From: Anthoceros angustus
Lineage: Eukaryota > Streptophyta > Anthocerotopsida > Anthocerotales > Anthocerotaceae
Direction of reading: 5' to 3'
Assembly: GCA_010909165.1 (NCBI GenBank)
Contig: VJWM01000173.1
Coordinates: 124,001 to 188,000 of the forward strand
DNA: 64,000 nucleotides
Part shown: positions 22,878 through 33,140 of the stretch, in pieces
How the letters are laid out: each line of letters opens with the position of its first letter
Position numbering within the stretch: position 1 is the stretch's first letter
Translations under genes and position numbers: made by a program
Notes under the pieces: model-generated
Seen by the model: only the letters and a program-made list of their open reading frames with translations
The model's database searches: none
Told to the model about the DNA's origin: nothing

Positions 22878-23280
22878 GCCAACCGAAGGATCCATGAAGA
22901 ATGTGCTTGCCAGAGCCAGACCAAGTAGACTGTTTTGCATGCCTGTCAGGTAAAGACTTTGTGAGACCATCGAACCGTGAGATTTCTTCCCCAAGGGAGA
23001 GAAGCCCCTGGAATCCTCGATCTTACCTGTCTCAAGAGAGATGGCTTTCGAAAGACCATCCAAATCTGGAGCGGAAGGGAAGACAACCTGAGGTAGTTTG
23101 TAGCCAACTACAAATGCAACTGCACGGAAGCCGAGCACCGGCACCAGCAGTGCCAGTCCATTCCAAGAGCGAAGTATGTGGATGTTGCAGGCCAAGGGAG
23201 AACCAACACAGAGGCATGTAACTACCACCGACAAAGCTGGCAAGAAGAGCTTGATGGACCCGGTGAGACGAGGGATGAAT
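22878..23280 (-). pseudogene. BASS-family (sodium/metabolite or bile-acid) cotransporter fragment
   Basis: Two minus-strand pieces, 23280-23027 and 22942-22878, joined by an 84-bp GTAAGA...ACAG intron in correct phase. They encode membrane segments of a plastid BASS transporter (LFLPALSVVVTCLCVGSPLA, GFRAVAFVVGYKLP, MQNSLLGLALASTFFMDP). BASS proteins have about 9-10 helices and ~300-400 mature residues. Here only ~105 residues of the C-terminal half exist. I found no N-terminal half upstream to about 24,000 and no final PPAISVV-like exon downstream. I infer a truncated copy; distant missing exons are less likely given the short introns here. Confidence 0.6.
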
Positions 23281-23403
23281 CTGCATTCAGAGTGATGCGA
23301 CCACCTTAGCATCTCCTGAAGAATTCTCGGAAAGCAGAGCTCTGATGGTTTGATCTGAGAAACAACTAGGCTTCCATGCAGTTGTATTTGTAGTTGGCTA
23401 CAA
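23098..23403. repeat. Inverted repeat: 35-bp arm copied from the BASS exon
   Basis: Arm 1 (23098-23132) is part of the BASS coding exon, coding for GFRAVAFVVGYK. Arm 2 (23369-23403) is its reverse complement with 33 of 35 bases matching; the two changes are transitions. The arms are separated by 236 bp. The match stops sharply on both sides. Such fold-backs can give rise to small-RNA hairpins. Confidence 0.7.
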
Positions 23404-25407
23404 ATACATGCATAGTTGTTTACAAATCCTGCACAAGATTTGTAACCCTTCATTAGCACTCACAGCTATATTGTGGAAGTACGGGGCTCCCAACATTGGT
23501 AGTAGCACATGCAGCCCAAGTCCGATCCTGCCAGCTAGCTGGTGTCCACCTCTCAGGCACCTTAAAGGCTCCTCAGCCTCGACCTCTGCTTGGCACCTCT
23601 TGCACTCTCTGTTGACCTCACCGCTGCAAACACCAAAAAAACACCACACCAATCCCACACCATCATTTCCCAGGCTGCAGCGCTTGGAACAGGACCAGCG
23701 CCAGACTGGCAGATGCATCAGCGGCAGCAACGGAAGACACTGTGCAAGCTAGTTTTCTGTGCAACAAACCCTCCGTCTCTCACTCTGCGCTCTATCCTCA
23801 ACAGAAGAGAAGCCCTCGAACACGATGCTAGCTATTTGGTTTGCCTCAAAAGCCGATGTGGCTGGATACTGGGCTCTTCGCTTTCAAAGCGTCTCAACCC
23901 GAGTCCGCTTCCTCGCAGCGAGCAACGTGCCGCGATAATTTAGGCCGTTCACTTCCACGCTGCCGATCCGGCTATCCATATTCAAAGTTTTAAAAATTGT
24001 TTTGAACTTACGCTCGGGCAGGCAAGTTCCAGGGTTCAAATGGTTGCTTCGTGAGACAATGCCCATCCCAAGCAGTTTCCAAATTCATAACTTAATTTCG
24101 GAATATTATAATGATTAGTTTAATTTTAAAATTTAACTTAAGATAAAAATAATTTATTTTTGTAACCTGTAAAAAAATTAGATAGTTTGAAGAAGAAATA
24201 AACTAGATACAATATCTTGCAAAAAGAAAAGGCCTTCTTGGGAGATTTTTAGAATGATGAAATTTTATTTTTTTAATAAATTTTTATATTGACGATAACA
24301 TGATCATACTATTGATTAAATATTTAACTAATTATTAGTAACATTTATGGTCTCCCGCATGATGACTTGGCTTGAGGAAGTTTAACTCTAATACAAAGCA
24401 AATCAAATGCTATCTCCAACATACACTCAGTAATGTGATATTGAGGTGTGGAAGTATGGGAATCAGCAAATAGGTGAGCATGCATACAAGTGTTAAGTAC
24501 CAAGTCCCATGACACGAAATTTTGTCCAAGTGGACTATAATAGACTTCTTTTTGTCCAAGTGGACTATAATAGACTTCTTCTTCTCCTTCTTCATACTTC
24601 ATGTGAATATAGCATTACATATATGTACCTATATATACTTTTGCATGTTATTCGAGGGAATTCATAAGATAGTACCTATTACACCTCATGTGCTCCAAGA
24701 GTTATCAACTATTTATTGGATGATGTGTCTTCAATCGTAGTGTACAGACCAGAAAAGCTATTCATGAAATAGAAAAAATACAAGACAGTCTCATGAGAAG
24801 TTTCATTAGAAACTCAATGAACTATGCCTACACTAATTTTGTCTTATGTTACCATGATAGCTAGGTTCAATATAGGAGTATATAAGGTAGGCCTTGGTCT
24901 TTTAGGGGGTCCCATTCGATTAGGGACCACCGATTCTCCATCAAGGCCAGTCCCCATAACAACCAGTATTCCCGTCCAAGATAAGGACCACACACATCCC
25001 TAGCCCAAACACTTAGACGGTCGAAAACATAAATGCAACAAAAGATTACACCATAATGAGCTTAAACCAAATGCTCTGCATCACACCCAAAGCTTAAAGT
25101 TAAGAGTTTGAAACAACACAACAAGAACACAAACTGACATGTGGGACGGCCCCACAAATACCAGCCCAACAAACATCCCCGTTGGAAAGGAGAATGGCTA
25201 TATTATTGTTGCCAAGAAGCGTGAAGCTAGTGCAACCAATAGTAAAGCGAGCATGTATGCAAACAATTCCAAAAAAAGGAAGAATGAGTCCTAGTTGCAT
25301 TCACTCTTTTTGCCTATAATGTTGTGGATCTCTTCCTCATTCAATATGGCTTCCACAAACCTAGCTACGGCTCTATCTCTCTCTCCTGTCCATATTTTGT
25401 AATCCGG
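23404..25407. other. AT-rich intergenic region with small repeats
   Basis: GC falls sharply after about 24,070. 24521-24550 and 24551-24580 are a perfect 30-bp direct repeat starting TTTGTCCAAGTGGACTATAA. The same consensus (GTTAAGTACCAAGTCCCA, then TCCAAGT-GACTATA-TAGAC) recurs at 24,492-24,547 and 27,492-27,547, so it is a dispersed repeat. No gene recognised. Confidence 0.5.
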
Positions 25408-25752
25408 TCATTGCATTTTTTTTTCCAGCCTGTAGTGCATGGATTTGTGCCTGCTTTGAACTAAATTGAAATACGAAGTCAGCGCCATATCCCTCTGGAT
25501 ACACTCATTGCGGATCAATTGAAGCTTGGTCTTGGTCAGCTTTTCCTTCAATGCAACCTCCACGAACTGAATAGACGTCAACCACTCAGAGTGCGTGCCG
25601 AATAGCCATTTTTTTTTAGCCAAAACCGCTAGTACGGCCTTATAGTGGGTCAACATGTTTTCTTGTTCTTGGAACATCTCCTCAAGCTCCTTGGTAGACA
25701 ACGACTTCAGGTGCATCCGCACAACTAGCTTTCTTTCCTTCTCATCTGCCAT
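25408..25752 (-). CDS. Hypothetical 114-residue charged helical protein
   Basis: A single open frame in AT-rich DNA. From the internal ATG it begins MADEKERKLVVRMHLKSLS and continues with long helix-forming, Lys/Glu-rich stretches (ELEEMFQEQENMLTHYKAVL). It has no membrane segment or signal peptide. An upstream ATG at 25875 would add 41 residues of Cys-containing sequence. No family recognised; it could be a remnant of a transposon ORF or a lineage-specific gene. The only support is an unusually long open frame in AT-rich DNA. Confidence 0.35.
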   Translation of the reverse strand: MADEKERKLVVRMHLKSLSTKELEEMFQEQENMLTHYKAVLAVLAKKKWLFGTHSEWLTSIQFVEVALKEKLTKTKLQLIRNECIQRDMALTSYFNLVQSRHKSMHYRLEKKMQ

Positions 25753-26088
25753 TCCTCCTATGTGCTCACAATGCATCTGGTTGCAAGCAAAACAGAGGTA
25801 GAAAGCAATTTTGAAGACTCTACCTGTGTAGTTCAAGTAAGAACTTAGACATGCAGATAAGAGAACCCAAGTCAATATAAAGTCGCTAGGATCACAACTT
25901 TAAAGAGTTTTATAGCATGAGCAAAGAATAACATACAAAACGTACCATGGAATCCTCAAAGTAGGACATGAGAGACTCAATTTCAAAGTCCTTTATATAA
26001 GGGAGTGAACAACCCTACTTAGGAAATTTACTATAATAAAAAATAGCATGGGTCCTTATATAGTACTTTATATCTATATCCCTGAGAC
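25753..26088. other. AT-rich intergenic DNA
   Basis: No coding frame or RNA gene seen. Confidence 0.4.
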
Positions 26089-26313
26089 CATTTCACCTGG
26101 TTCACACCTCATATTAAAAAAATCATATTTATTATATATTCTATATCCGGCTGGCATCGATGAGTCCATCTCACCTGATTTGCATCTCATATTAAAGAAA
26201 TCATATATGTTATTTATTCTACGTGTGGTTGGCATCGCTGAGTCCATCTCACCTCGTTCGCACCTCAAATTAAAACAATCATATATACCATATATTCTAC
26301 GTGTGGCTTTCTC
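26089..26313. repeat. 78-bp tandem repeat, nearly three copies
   Basis: Units begin CATTTCACCTGG, CATCTCACCTGA and CATCTCACCTCG at 26089, 26167 and 26245, period 78 bp, with about 80% identity by eye. Because 78 is divisible by three, the array stays open on the minus strand and mimics a repeat protein; I treat it as non-coding. Confidence 0.85.
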
Positions 26314-26940
26314 GGCTCTATCAATACATGGCATTATAGACCCGCAGGGTCTATGATTCTAATTTCACTTTCCTTTTGTCAGAATATAGCATATGTACTC
26401 GAATTTGGAGAAACGTAATCAGCAACCACAGCAGTCCACACAATTAGTGAGACAATAATTTTATCACCAACCAAGGTGGTGGTGGTTGCTAAATAGAGTC
26501 GGCCCTCCCTAATTGGGAACTCTCTAAATATGATTCCTTCCTTATTGAGACCTCTGATCATACTCCTTTCAACATACGTTGTAAAAAATGGAAAATTTTC
26601 CCTAAATGGGTAAATGAGATAAATTGAAAGACTAGATTAAAATATTTTACATTGTTGTACCTCGTTAAATGGGATTATCAGTTTTTAATAAAAAAATTTA
26701 ATAAAAATAATGGATAATAGGAATCGCATAGGTATACTTTGAATTCTATCATACAAGCACATGGCGATCAAGAATAGGTTTATAATGCTTGACATTATGC
26801 CAAACTTAAAGTTTATACATGTAAGCTACTACACACCAATTATTGTACCATTAGAAGTACCTTGTCTTGGAAGGTTGATCTATTATTTAAGTTGTTCTCT
26901 TGGAATAAGTTGTTTCTTACTATTCATAGAGATAAGAATA
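26314..26940. other. AT-rich intergenic DNA
   Basis: No gene recognised. Probably part of the element whose transposase remnant follows. Confidence 0.35.
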
Positions 26941-27172
26941 ATGCCTCCAAGTAAGTATCACACCTTGAAGAAAGGGTAGAGGAAAGAGATGGCATATTGC
27001 TCATCCAAATGTGACACAAAAAGAGTTGCTTGCATGGGCAAGTGAGAAGTTTGGAATGCCAATGTCCAAAAGTGTTATGACTGGACTTCCTCAAGAAAGT
27101 GTATCTCATTTGGACCCTCCCGCTATTCAAGCAGCTAATACGGAGTCTTCATTCACTCCTAAGTGTGATTGA
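26941..27172 (+). pseudogene. Pogo/Tigger-like transposase N-terminus (CENP-B helix-turn-helix), broken
   Basis: The start MPPSKYHTLKKG is followed by an in-frame TAG. After a frame change the DNA encodes RWHIAHPNVTQKELLAWASE and KFGMPMSKSV, then SHLDPPAIQAANTE and a TGA. The pattern HPNVTQKELLAWA...FG..MSKSV matches the CENP-B/Psq-type DNA-binding domain at the N-terminus of pogo-superfamily (Tc1/mariner) transposases and their domesticated relatives. No DDE catalytic region is visible nearby. A stop, a frameshift and the loss of the rest mark it as a dead element. Confidence 0.65.
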
Positions 27173-28483
27173 AGACTCCTAAGCTTAGCTTTTTCCTTTA
27201 CGATAGGTATAGGTTTTTTAATGTCGCTTAGAGAGAGTGCTAGCTCTGAAGCAGCTAGGTAGAGGAGTAATAAAAAATATTTAGGGTGAAAATTATCCAT
27301 TAAAATTTTTTATTTAAAATATATTTTTATTTTATAAATTAGAAAAGTCTAATTGGGACACCTCTCTTAATAAGACCTCTAAAGCGACTCCAATATACTC
27401 CCAATTAGAGAGGGGCCACAATAACTTGCACTTCGGTAGATAACTAGAGGTGCCTCTGTGCTAGTAACTTAGACACAACATGGTACAAGTTGTTAAGTAC
27501 CAAGTCCCACATAAAGGAAAATTCCATCCAAGTCGACTATAGTAGACATTTTCTTCCACATCATGACCGTGGAATGGCATGGAACGGGATGGATTTGCTG
27601 CCTTAGGGAAATGGCTGTTAGAAAGAATGGGGTCAGAAAGGATTATTTTTTATTGAGGGAAAAAACGATGGGAAAAAACCCATCCAGCAGGACACAAGGT
27701 GGATCCCGAGGACCCCGAGGATCAAGATGAAAAGAGCGACTAAGCTCCTTACCTAAAGGCTACCTGTTGCTCCCAGAACATAAAATGCCCTACAAACTAC
27801 AGAGGAAGAGGAAGAAGCATCACATGCCGTCGCCGCCTTGTGAAATATTGCCGTCCAAAGGGCCCTTTGAAGGGCAATAGAGACTCACTGTCTAAAGTAA
27901 GCTGTGAAATAAGAAAATAAACAACCCCGTGACATGCCTGCGGACGTGGTAAAATTTGGCACATGACTTGAGAAATTTATCAAAGTCAGCAACCTAATGA
28001 TTGCCCCTTTGGAGTGGGAGCATAATAAAGAAGTGGCTCGCTTGCATCCCGTTGTACTTCCTAACCTCGAGAGCCGTAGCATGGACGATAGCCCAACCAG
28101 GACGGGAAGTGATAACCTGAACGTGTATCGAGTGTATGTACTTCCCTCGAGAGCCGTAGCACGGGCGATAACCAACCAAGACCGGAGTGATAACCTAAGT
28201 GGAGATGGTGTATCGAGCACGTCGATAACCACGACGTCCGCCACCAAAAGCTGTGAGGCATAGGCGGATGAGAAAGCGGGTGAGGCATAGGCAGGATGGT
28301 TGGGGTTTACCACAAGGCAACGTGGACGGAACGGCTGGTAAAGATAGGCTCGGAGTATGATTCTAGAAAAGAAACGGCAGTCCGTCAGAATCGGGTTAGG
28401 CAGACGGTGTGGAAATGGATATGGCTTTCTGGATGTCGCTCATGAGTTAGGGCACGCTAGACTCCCTTGGTCGAGTTATCTGG
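27173..28483. repeat. Decayed repeat DNA
   Basis: Contains a second copy of the dispersed GTTAAGTACCAAGTCCCA repeat (about 27,492). A ~78-bp imperfect tandem duplication lies at about 28,060-28,220, marked by CCTCGAGAGCCGTAGCA and GTGATAACCTAA/GTGATAACCTGA occurring twice. No intact gene. Confidence 0.45.
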
Positions 28484-28528
28484 TATTGAATTGAATTGAA
28501 TTGAATTGAATTGAATTGAATGAATTGA
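28484..28528. repeat. TTGAA pentamer microsatellite
   Basis: About eight repeats of ATTGA/TTGAA in a row, about 160 bp upstream of the plastid L13 start codon. Confidence 0.9.
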
Positions 28529-28691
28529 CGCTTGCAGGTTGGGCATAACCTGGCCGTCGAATTGCACATCACATACCAAGGCTGGTTTTATGATTATCCG
28601 AAAGGGACGAAGTAACGCAACTAAGGAACAGCAAGCGAGGGCAGCAGGGCAGCCTGAAGCTTCAAAGCTCGCCCTGTAGCCCAGTGCAACC

Positions 28692-29858
28692 ATGGCGGGT
28701 GTGGCCTTGCAGTCCAGCGCCTGCTGCTATGGCGCTGGCCTGTGCTCCTCCTCCTCCTCCTCCTCGTCTGCTTCCTCCTCCGCTTCCTCTTTTTTCGCAG
28801 GCCAGAAAATGCAGGTCTTCTCGATGCGAAAGAGAGTGGCGTTCGCACCCGCAGGTCTGAGCTCCGTGCGGGCCTCCACCGCGGAAGTTCCAGCGGAGAG
28901 GACTCCGTTGCATCCGTCTGCTCTCTCGGGGGCCTCCCCTCACAGAGCCGGCGCCTTCATCCCCGCGCAGCACCGCTGGATGTACGAGGGCATTGAGAAG
29001 CTGGGACCTGTGAGCTGGCTGCACCCGCCTGGCCTGCTGCTGCCGTTGCTGCTGGTGTGCTGGTCTGTGGCTTGCCGGAGCTTGAGGTTGCGATTCCCTT
29101 GCAGGATGTGTGGAACAAGACCTGGTATCCCAAGGCCGCAGACCATCTGAATGTGGAGAAGAAGTGGTACATTGTGGACGCCACCGACAAGAGGCTAGGG
29201 AGGCTTGCATCCACCATCGCCATCCACATTCGCGGCAAGGACATGCCCACCTACACTCCCAATGTGGACATGGGGGCTTACGTCATCGTGGTAAGTTGTC
29301 CGCATTCCGGCTTCTGGTTGGATGCTCCTGCGATCTGACAGAGGTGCGGAACAGGGCAGAGAAAGCTGCCTGGTACCTGCAGCTGATCAGGATTTCCTCT
29401 GCACATACATGCGTTGGTTGGTTAGTTCACGCAGGAAAGGACTGTCATTGTTGCCTGACGGAGGGTTTTGTGGAGAGCAGATTAATGCAGAGAATGTTGG
29501 TGTCACTGGGAAGAAGAGAACGCAGAAGCTTTACCGGCGGCATTCCGGAAGGCCAGGAGGTCTGAAGGAGGAGACTTTTGACCACCTGCAGCAGAGAATT
29601 CCAGAACGCATTGTGGAGCATGCTGTGAGGGGGATGCTGCCCAAGGGAAGGGTACGTGTTGTGGCATGTCCAAATTGGCTGCAAGGAAGTGGTCGAGTGC
29701 GAAAACATTTCTAACCCCTTGGTTCGGTGTGCCTACAGCTCGGAAGGCGCTTGTTCACGCACCTCAAAGTGTATAAAGGAGCAGAGCATCCTCACGTGGC
29801 GCAGAAACCTGAGGAGCTACCCATTCACGACAAGAGGATTAATCTGACCTCTGACTAG
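28692..29858 (+). CDS. RPL13: Plastid 50S ribosomal protein L13 (uL13c), nucleus-encoded
   Basis: Four exons (28692-29009, 29105-29290, 29481-29651, 29739-29858), all phase 0, 264 residues. The first exon is a Ser-rich plastid transit peptide ([20 protein letters not shown]) plus a linker. The uL13 domain starts at about residue 107 ([86 protein letters not shown]) and ends INLTSD. This is bacterial-type L13 as in chloroplasts, a component of the large plastid ribosomal subunit. A run of CTCCTC codes the Ser tract. Intron ends are canonical. A microsatellite sits just upstream. Confidence 0.95.
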
Positions 29859-30476
29859 CAGCACATGTAGTCTCCTGAGTGTCCTTACCTCCGTCCAGGC
29901 CTATGACGTTATTGTGAATGGGTGCCTCGTTCTGCTCAAAGGGATCAGCTGCCCTAATGTTCAAGACTGAAATGTACTACCGACATGTTTCTGGTGGTCT
30001 TGTGAGGTGGGCCAAGACAGTAAACCTGATCCCACACCTTTGTGGTGACCTCGCGCTCATTAGTCATTTGGCAAACCTAGCAACCGCCCAACTGAATTCG
30101 CTTCAGAGCGTTCTCATGGAACGCACTGGTTGTTTTTTCCTCAGCGGCTGCACAGCTGCTGCCCTTCTTGTCCCAAAGATAACGTAACGCAAAAAGTGTA
30201 GGAAGATGGATAGCTAACAAGTTTCTGCTACGCCGGAATTTCCCCTCCGAGCTCCAGCTCGATGTTCCTCAATGCTCAATACTCATGGACTTACGGCAAG
30301 CTGCTTTGGTGCCATCTACATAACACCGATGCCATAAAACCCTAGCTGAAACCTCTCAATCTGCGTAGCAAGAAGTGGCACAGCAAGCAGAGCGTCCTTG
30401 CCACGCCCAAATCACACAAGATCTATATCACTTGAGTCTGAAGGAATAGCAGTCTGCGGTAACAAGAGAATTGTCG
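29859..30476. other. Convergent 3' intergenic region
   Basis: Lies between the ends of the L13 (+) and NDUFS5 (-) genes and likely holds both 3' UTRs. No further gene seen. Confidence 0.4.
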
Positions 30477-30827
30477 TCAGTGATGCTCTTCGCTTTTGCT
30501 TTGCGTCTTGCCTTTCGCTTTCTCAGCTGCCTGCCGCTCCCTTTCCTTGTTGATTGCATTGATGCGCAAATACTGCACTCCCGATCCATATCCAGGTCAA
30601 TCACTACAAGCTTTCCTTCCAAAAGACATCAAACCTAGCATGCCTTCCTGATCCCCCTCCAGGAGCTTGAAACAAACCTCTTTGCGATGATGCAGGCACT
30701 CGAAGTAATCCTCCCGCAACAGTGTGCACTCCGCAGGCCAGTCGCATCGAGACATACAGTCGCTGAAGTCCATCCACAGGTTGAAGCAGCGCCCCTTCCC
30801 ACCGTGCAGGCCAAACCCTGATGCCAT
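30477..30827 (-). CDS. NDUFS5: Mitochondrial complex I subunit NDUFS5 (15 kDa, twin-Cys type)
   Basis: Two minus-strand exons, 30827-30678 and 30572-30477, joined in phase 0 (GTTTGT...GCAG intron of 105 bp), giving 81 residues. The start MASGFGLHGGKGRC, the core FNLWMDFSDCMSRCDWPAEC and LREDYFECLHHRKE match the plant NDUFS5 family. The Cys residues form the CHCH-like disulfide pattern of this intermembrane-space accessory subunit. The basic tail RINAINKERERQAAEKAKG ends in HH, as in known plant proteins. Length agrees with the family. It functions in assembly and stability of the membrane arm of NADH dehydrogenase; import should follow the disulfide-relay route, with no cleavable presequence visible. 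Confidence 0.92.
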
Positions 30828-31298
30828 AGCTCCGATCACAACAAACCTGAATTTTCCGGTGAATACCTCCTTTGCCTTTCCTCGCCGTGAAGGAAGTTGA
30901 AGAAACGTTAATATCTACCTGCTTTTTATTAGGGAAAGAACTTATCATCTCACGTCGAAACCGGGCGCTGTATTGTACAAGTAGAGATGGGATACCTACT
31001 ACAGATGGGGCACCTACATTACTTCTTATGTAGCGCATGCGGTGTGCATACACCTTATGTGCGGTGTGTTACTTATGCTTGCCCAAGTTTTCATATCACT
31101 CATTCTTGTTGCATTCCCATTCATGGGCCAATCACACGGTTTAACCCATTGCCTCTGAGTCCCTAATGTTGCCCGAAAACTGGGTCAGGATGCTGATGCT
31201 CCTCAACTGGAGGCAAAGCTGTACAACATACACTTACAGATTATGCAACCCCGAAAATGGATGTGGCTGAGGTACTACGAATTAGTGACGACTACTCC
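30828..31298. other. Short intergenic region upstream of NDUFS5
   Basis: Promoter/5' UTR of the minus-strand NDUFS5 gene and the 3' end of the next minus-strand gene. No other feature seen. Confidence 0.4.
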
Positions 31299-32514
31299 CT
31301 AAGAACAGACTTTGCCTATGATTTTGCGTTTGTAGGACCGGTCCTCTGTGGTGAGCGGGCTGCTTCGGGTGTAGAAAAACCTCTTGTAATTGGGTGCTCC
31401 GGAAGCGGCTTTCAGCTTGGAAAGCCCCTCTTCTACTCTCCCATGGCTCAGATCTTGATTGTCACCCTCTGCTTCGATTTGTTTTTCCACCTCCCTCTGG
31501 AACTCCTCTTCCTCGTCCTCCTGGAGCACAGAGCAAGGAGAGGTTCAAATTGGACAGTGAGAAGGGGAACCCTATGGGCTGGAATTAAGGCACCACCTGG
31601 ATGGATTGCCTACCATCATCTTCATCTGGTCTATAAACCACGGTGGCAGAGACTCAGGTAACGTGACCAGGTCTTCGTCGAAAAGCTCCATGAACTGCTC
31701 GTTAGCATACCGAGCTTTACTACCCGCATACCGCCTGTACTGGTCACACAATCACTTATTTGAGTCCATGGAGACTAGACGGCAAAACCCCACATGAGCA
31801 TGCCACAGATGTCACAGTTCTTCACCTCCTCCAGAAGGGATGTCAGATTCCACTTCTGGAGCCTGCGAAGGCATCCTACAACTGTGCCTGTCACATGGAC
31901 CCCAGTCCTGCACAAAGTGGAACTCCGTTCAAGCTATGGAATTCAAGGACTGACCTCACCCGAACCCGAATCCACAGTCATGAAATGGCAAGCACAGCAA
32001 AGACAGCACTCCAGCCCCGAGGAGCAGGAGTGAGAGTGGGAAAACTTACTGGCACATGATCATAATCGGATGAGTATTAACGTCCAACACCACCTCCAAC
32101 GCATCCTTGATAAGATCCTCGCTGATGGGCTTCCACGTCACTGTCGGTTTCTCAAATTTGCAGCCCATGTGCAGCTGCAAACAGAGCAAGTAGTCATCCA
32201 CTGACCCACAATTCTCAGTTTCGCCACATGCCTTCATCGCTTCCAAACCGGAGAACAGCTCAGACGGAGGAGGGTAAGAAACCCACAAACGCTATTCCAT
32301 TGTCTCGGAGGTAATCCGTCAAGTAGGGTTGAGGTGGATCCGGCGACAGATACACCACCGTGCGAAGATGGAGATGCAGGAGGAAAGGCAGATTGTGTGG
32401 TGCCAGTCCATTGGATCGATACACTCCGGGCTCCACGATGCCATACGCATCGGGCACGCTCATATGCACCAACAGCGAAGTGCCCGCCATAGCCCTCCTT
32501 CCGCTATCCATCAC
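31299..32514 (-). CDS. Tyrosine-phosphatase-like (PFA-DSP/Oca-type) protein lacking the catalytic Arg
   Basis: Five minus-strand exons: 32514-32287, 32174-32050, 31907-31826, 31739-31614, 31520-31299; phases agree; 260 residues. The N-terminus reads [19 protein letters not shown], then [20 protein letters not shown], as in plant and fungal atypical dual-specificity phosphatases (Siw14/Oca group). The P-loop position reads [19 protein letters not shown]: the nucleophile Cys is kept, but the Arg of the C-x5-R signature is Val. The following helix ([20 protein letters not shown]) and [10 protein letters not shown] are typical of the family. A C-terminal ~70-residue acidic/charged tail ([20 protein letters not shown]) is added. 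Inference: a pseudophosphatase or phosphoinositide/inositol-pyrophosphate-binding protein; catalysis is unlikely. Confidence 0.8.
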
Positions 32515-33140
32515 AGCAAGCCCGCCACTCCCAGGTGGATGCCATCTCAGTCATGAACCAAGCTTGTCCCTCCTCGAAGAGCGGCCGCCTCGGAAGGAGA
32601 CTGTCGAAACGGGTCGGTTCGGGCCGGGCCCCGAAACGGGACGCCGTTATGGCCTCCTCTGTAAATGGTCTTATTATGCATATGGGCTTCTGCCTAGATG
32701 AGATCATCTGCACATCCGCAGATCAAGGACTCCGATTTCATCTATCGTTACACAAATCCAAGGGCGCTGGCGCAATCCATAGATCTGATACTTGAAGATG
32801 ATCGTGGAAGCCGCACAGGGGCCTCGCAGATGATGCTCATCGTCGGGGATGCGGGATCGGGGTTGCGTGTCATACTGTGCTAATGTCCCCTGCCTACTGT
32901 GTGTGCCAGGGGTATTAGATGTTTCCCACAGGAAGGAATCCGATGCTCTGGTTGGAGGAAGCTGTTGCTGTGCTTGTGAAGGGTTTGCGAGGAGATCCGA
33001 CAGTCAGGAGATCCGAACTGCAGAGCGCGTTGCCTGGAGAGGTGTCCCATGGTTTGCCCTAGAGAGGTGGCCTTGGCTCTCTTTTTTTTGGTCCTGTAGG
33101 ACGTGGTGGTGGAAGGTGCTTTAGCTGGAGGAGGCTCTGG
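32515..33140. promoter_or_regulatory. Shared promoter region of two divergent genes
   Basis: The 626 bp between the start codons of the phosphatase-like gene (-) and the cis-prenyltransferase (+) must hold both promoters and 5' UTRs. Short open frames here have no family support. No TATA box was assigned with confidence. Confidence 0.4.

Noticed and set aside
26074-26334. Apparent repeat protein (IYGIYDCFNLRC-like units) on the minus strand
   Set aside because: It is a 78-bp tandem DNA repeat whose period is divisible by three; AT-rich, no other support.
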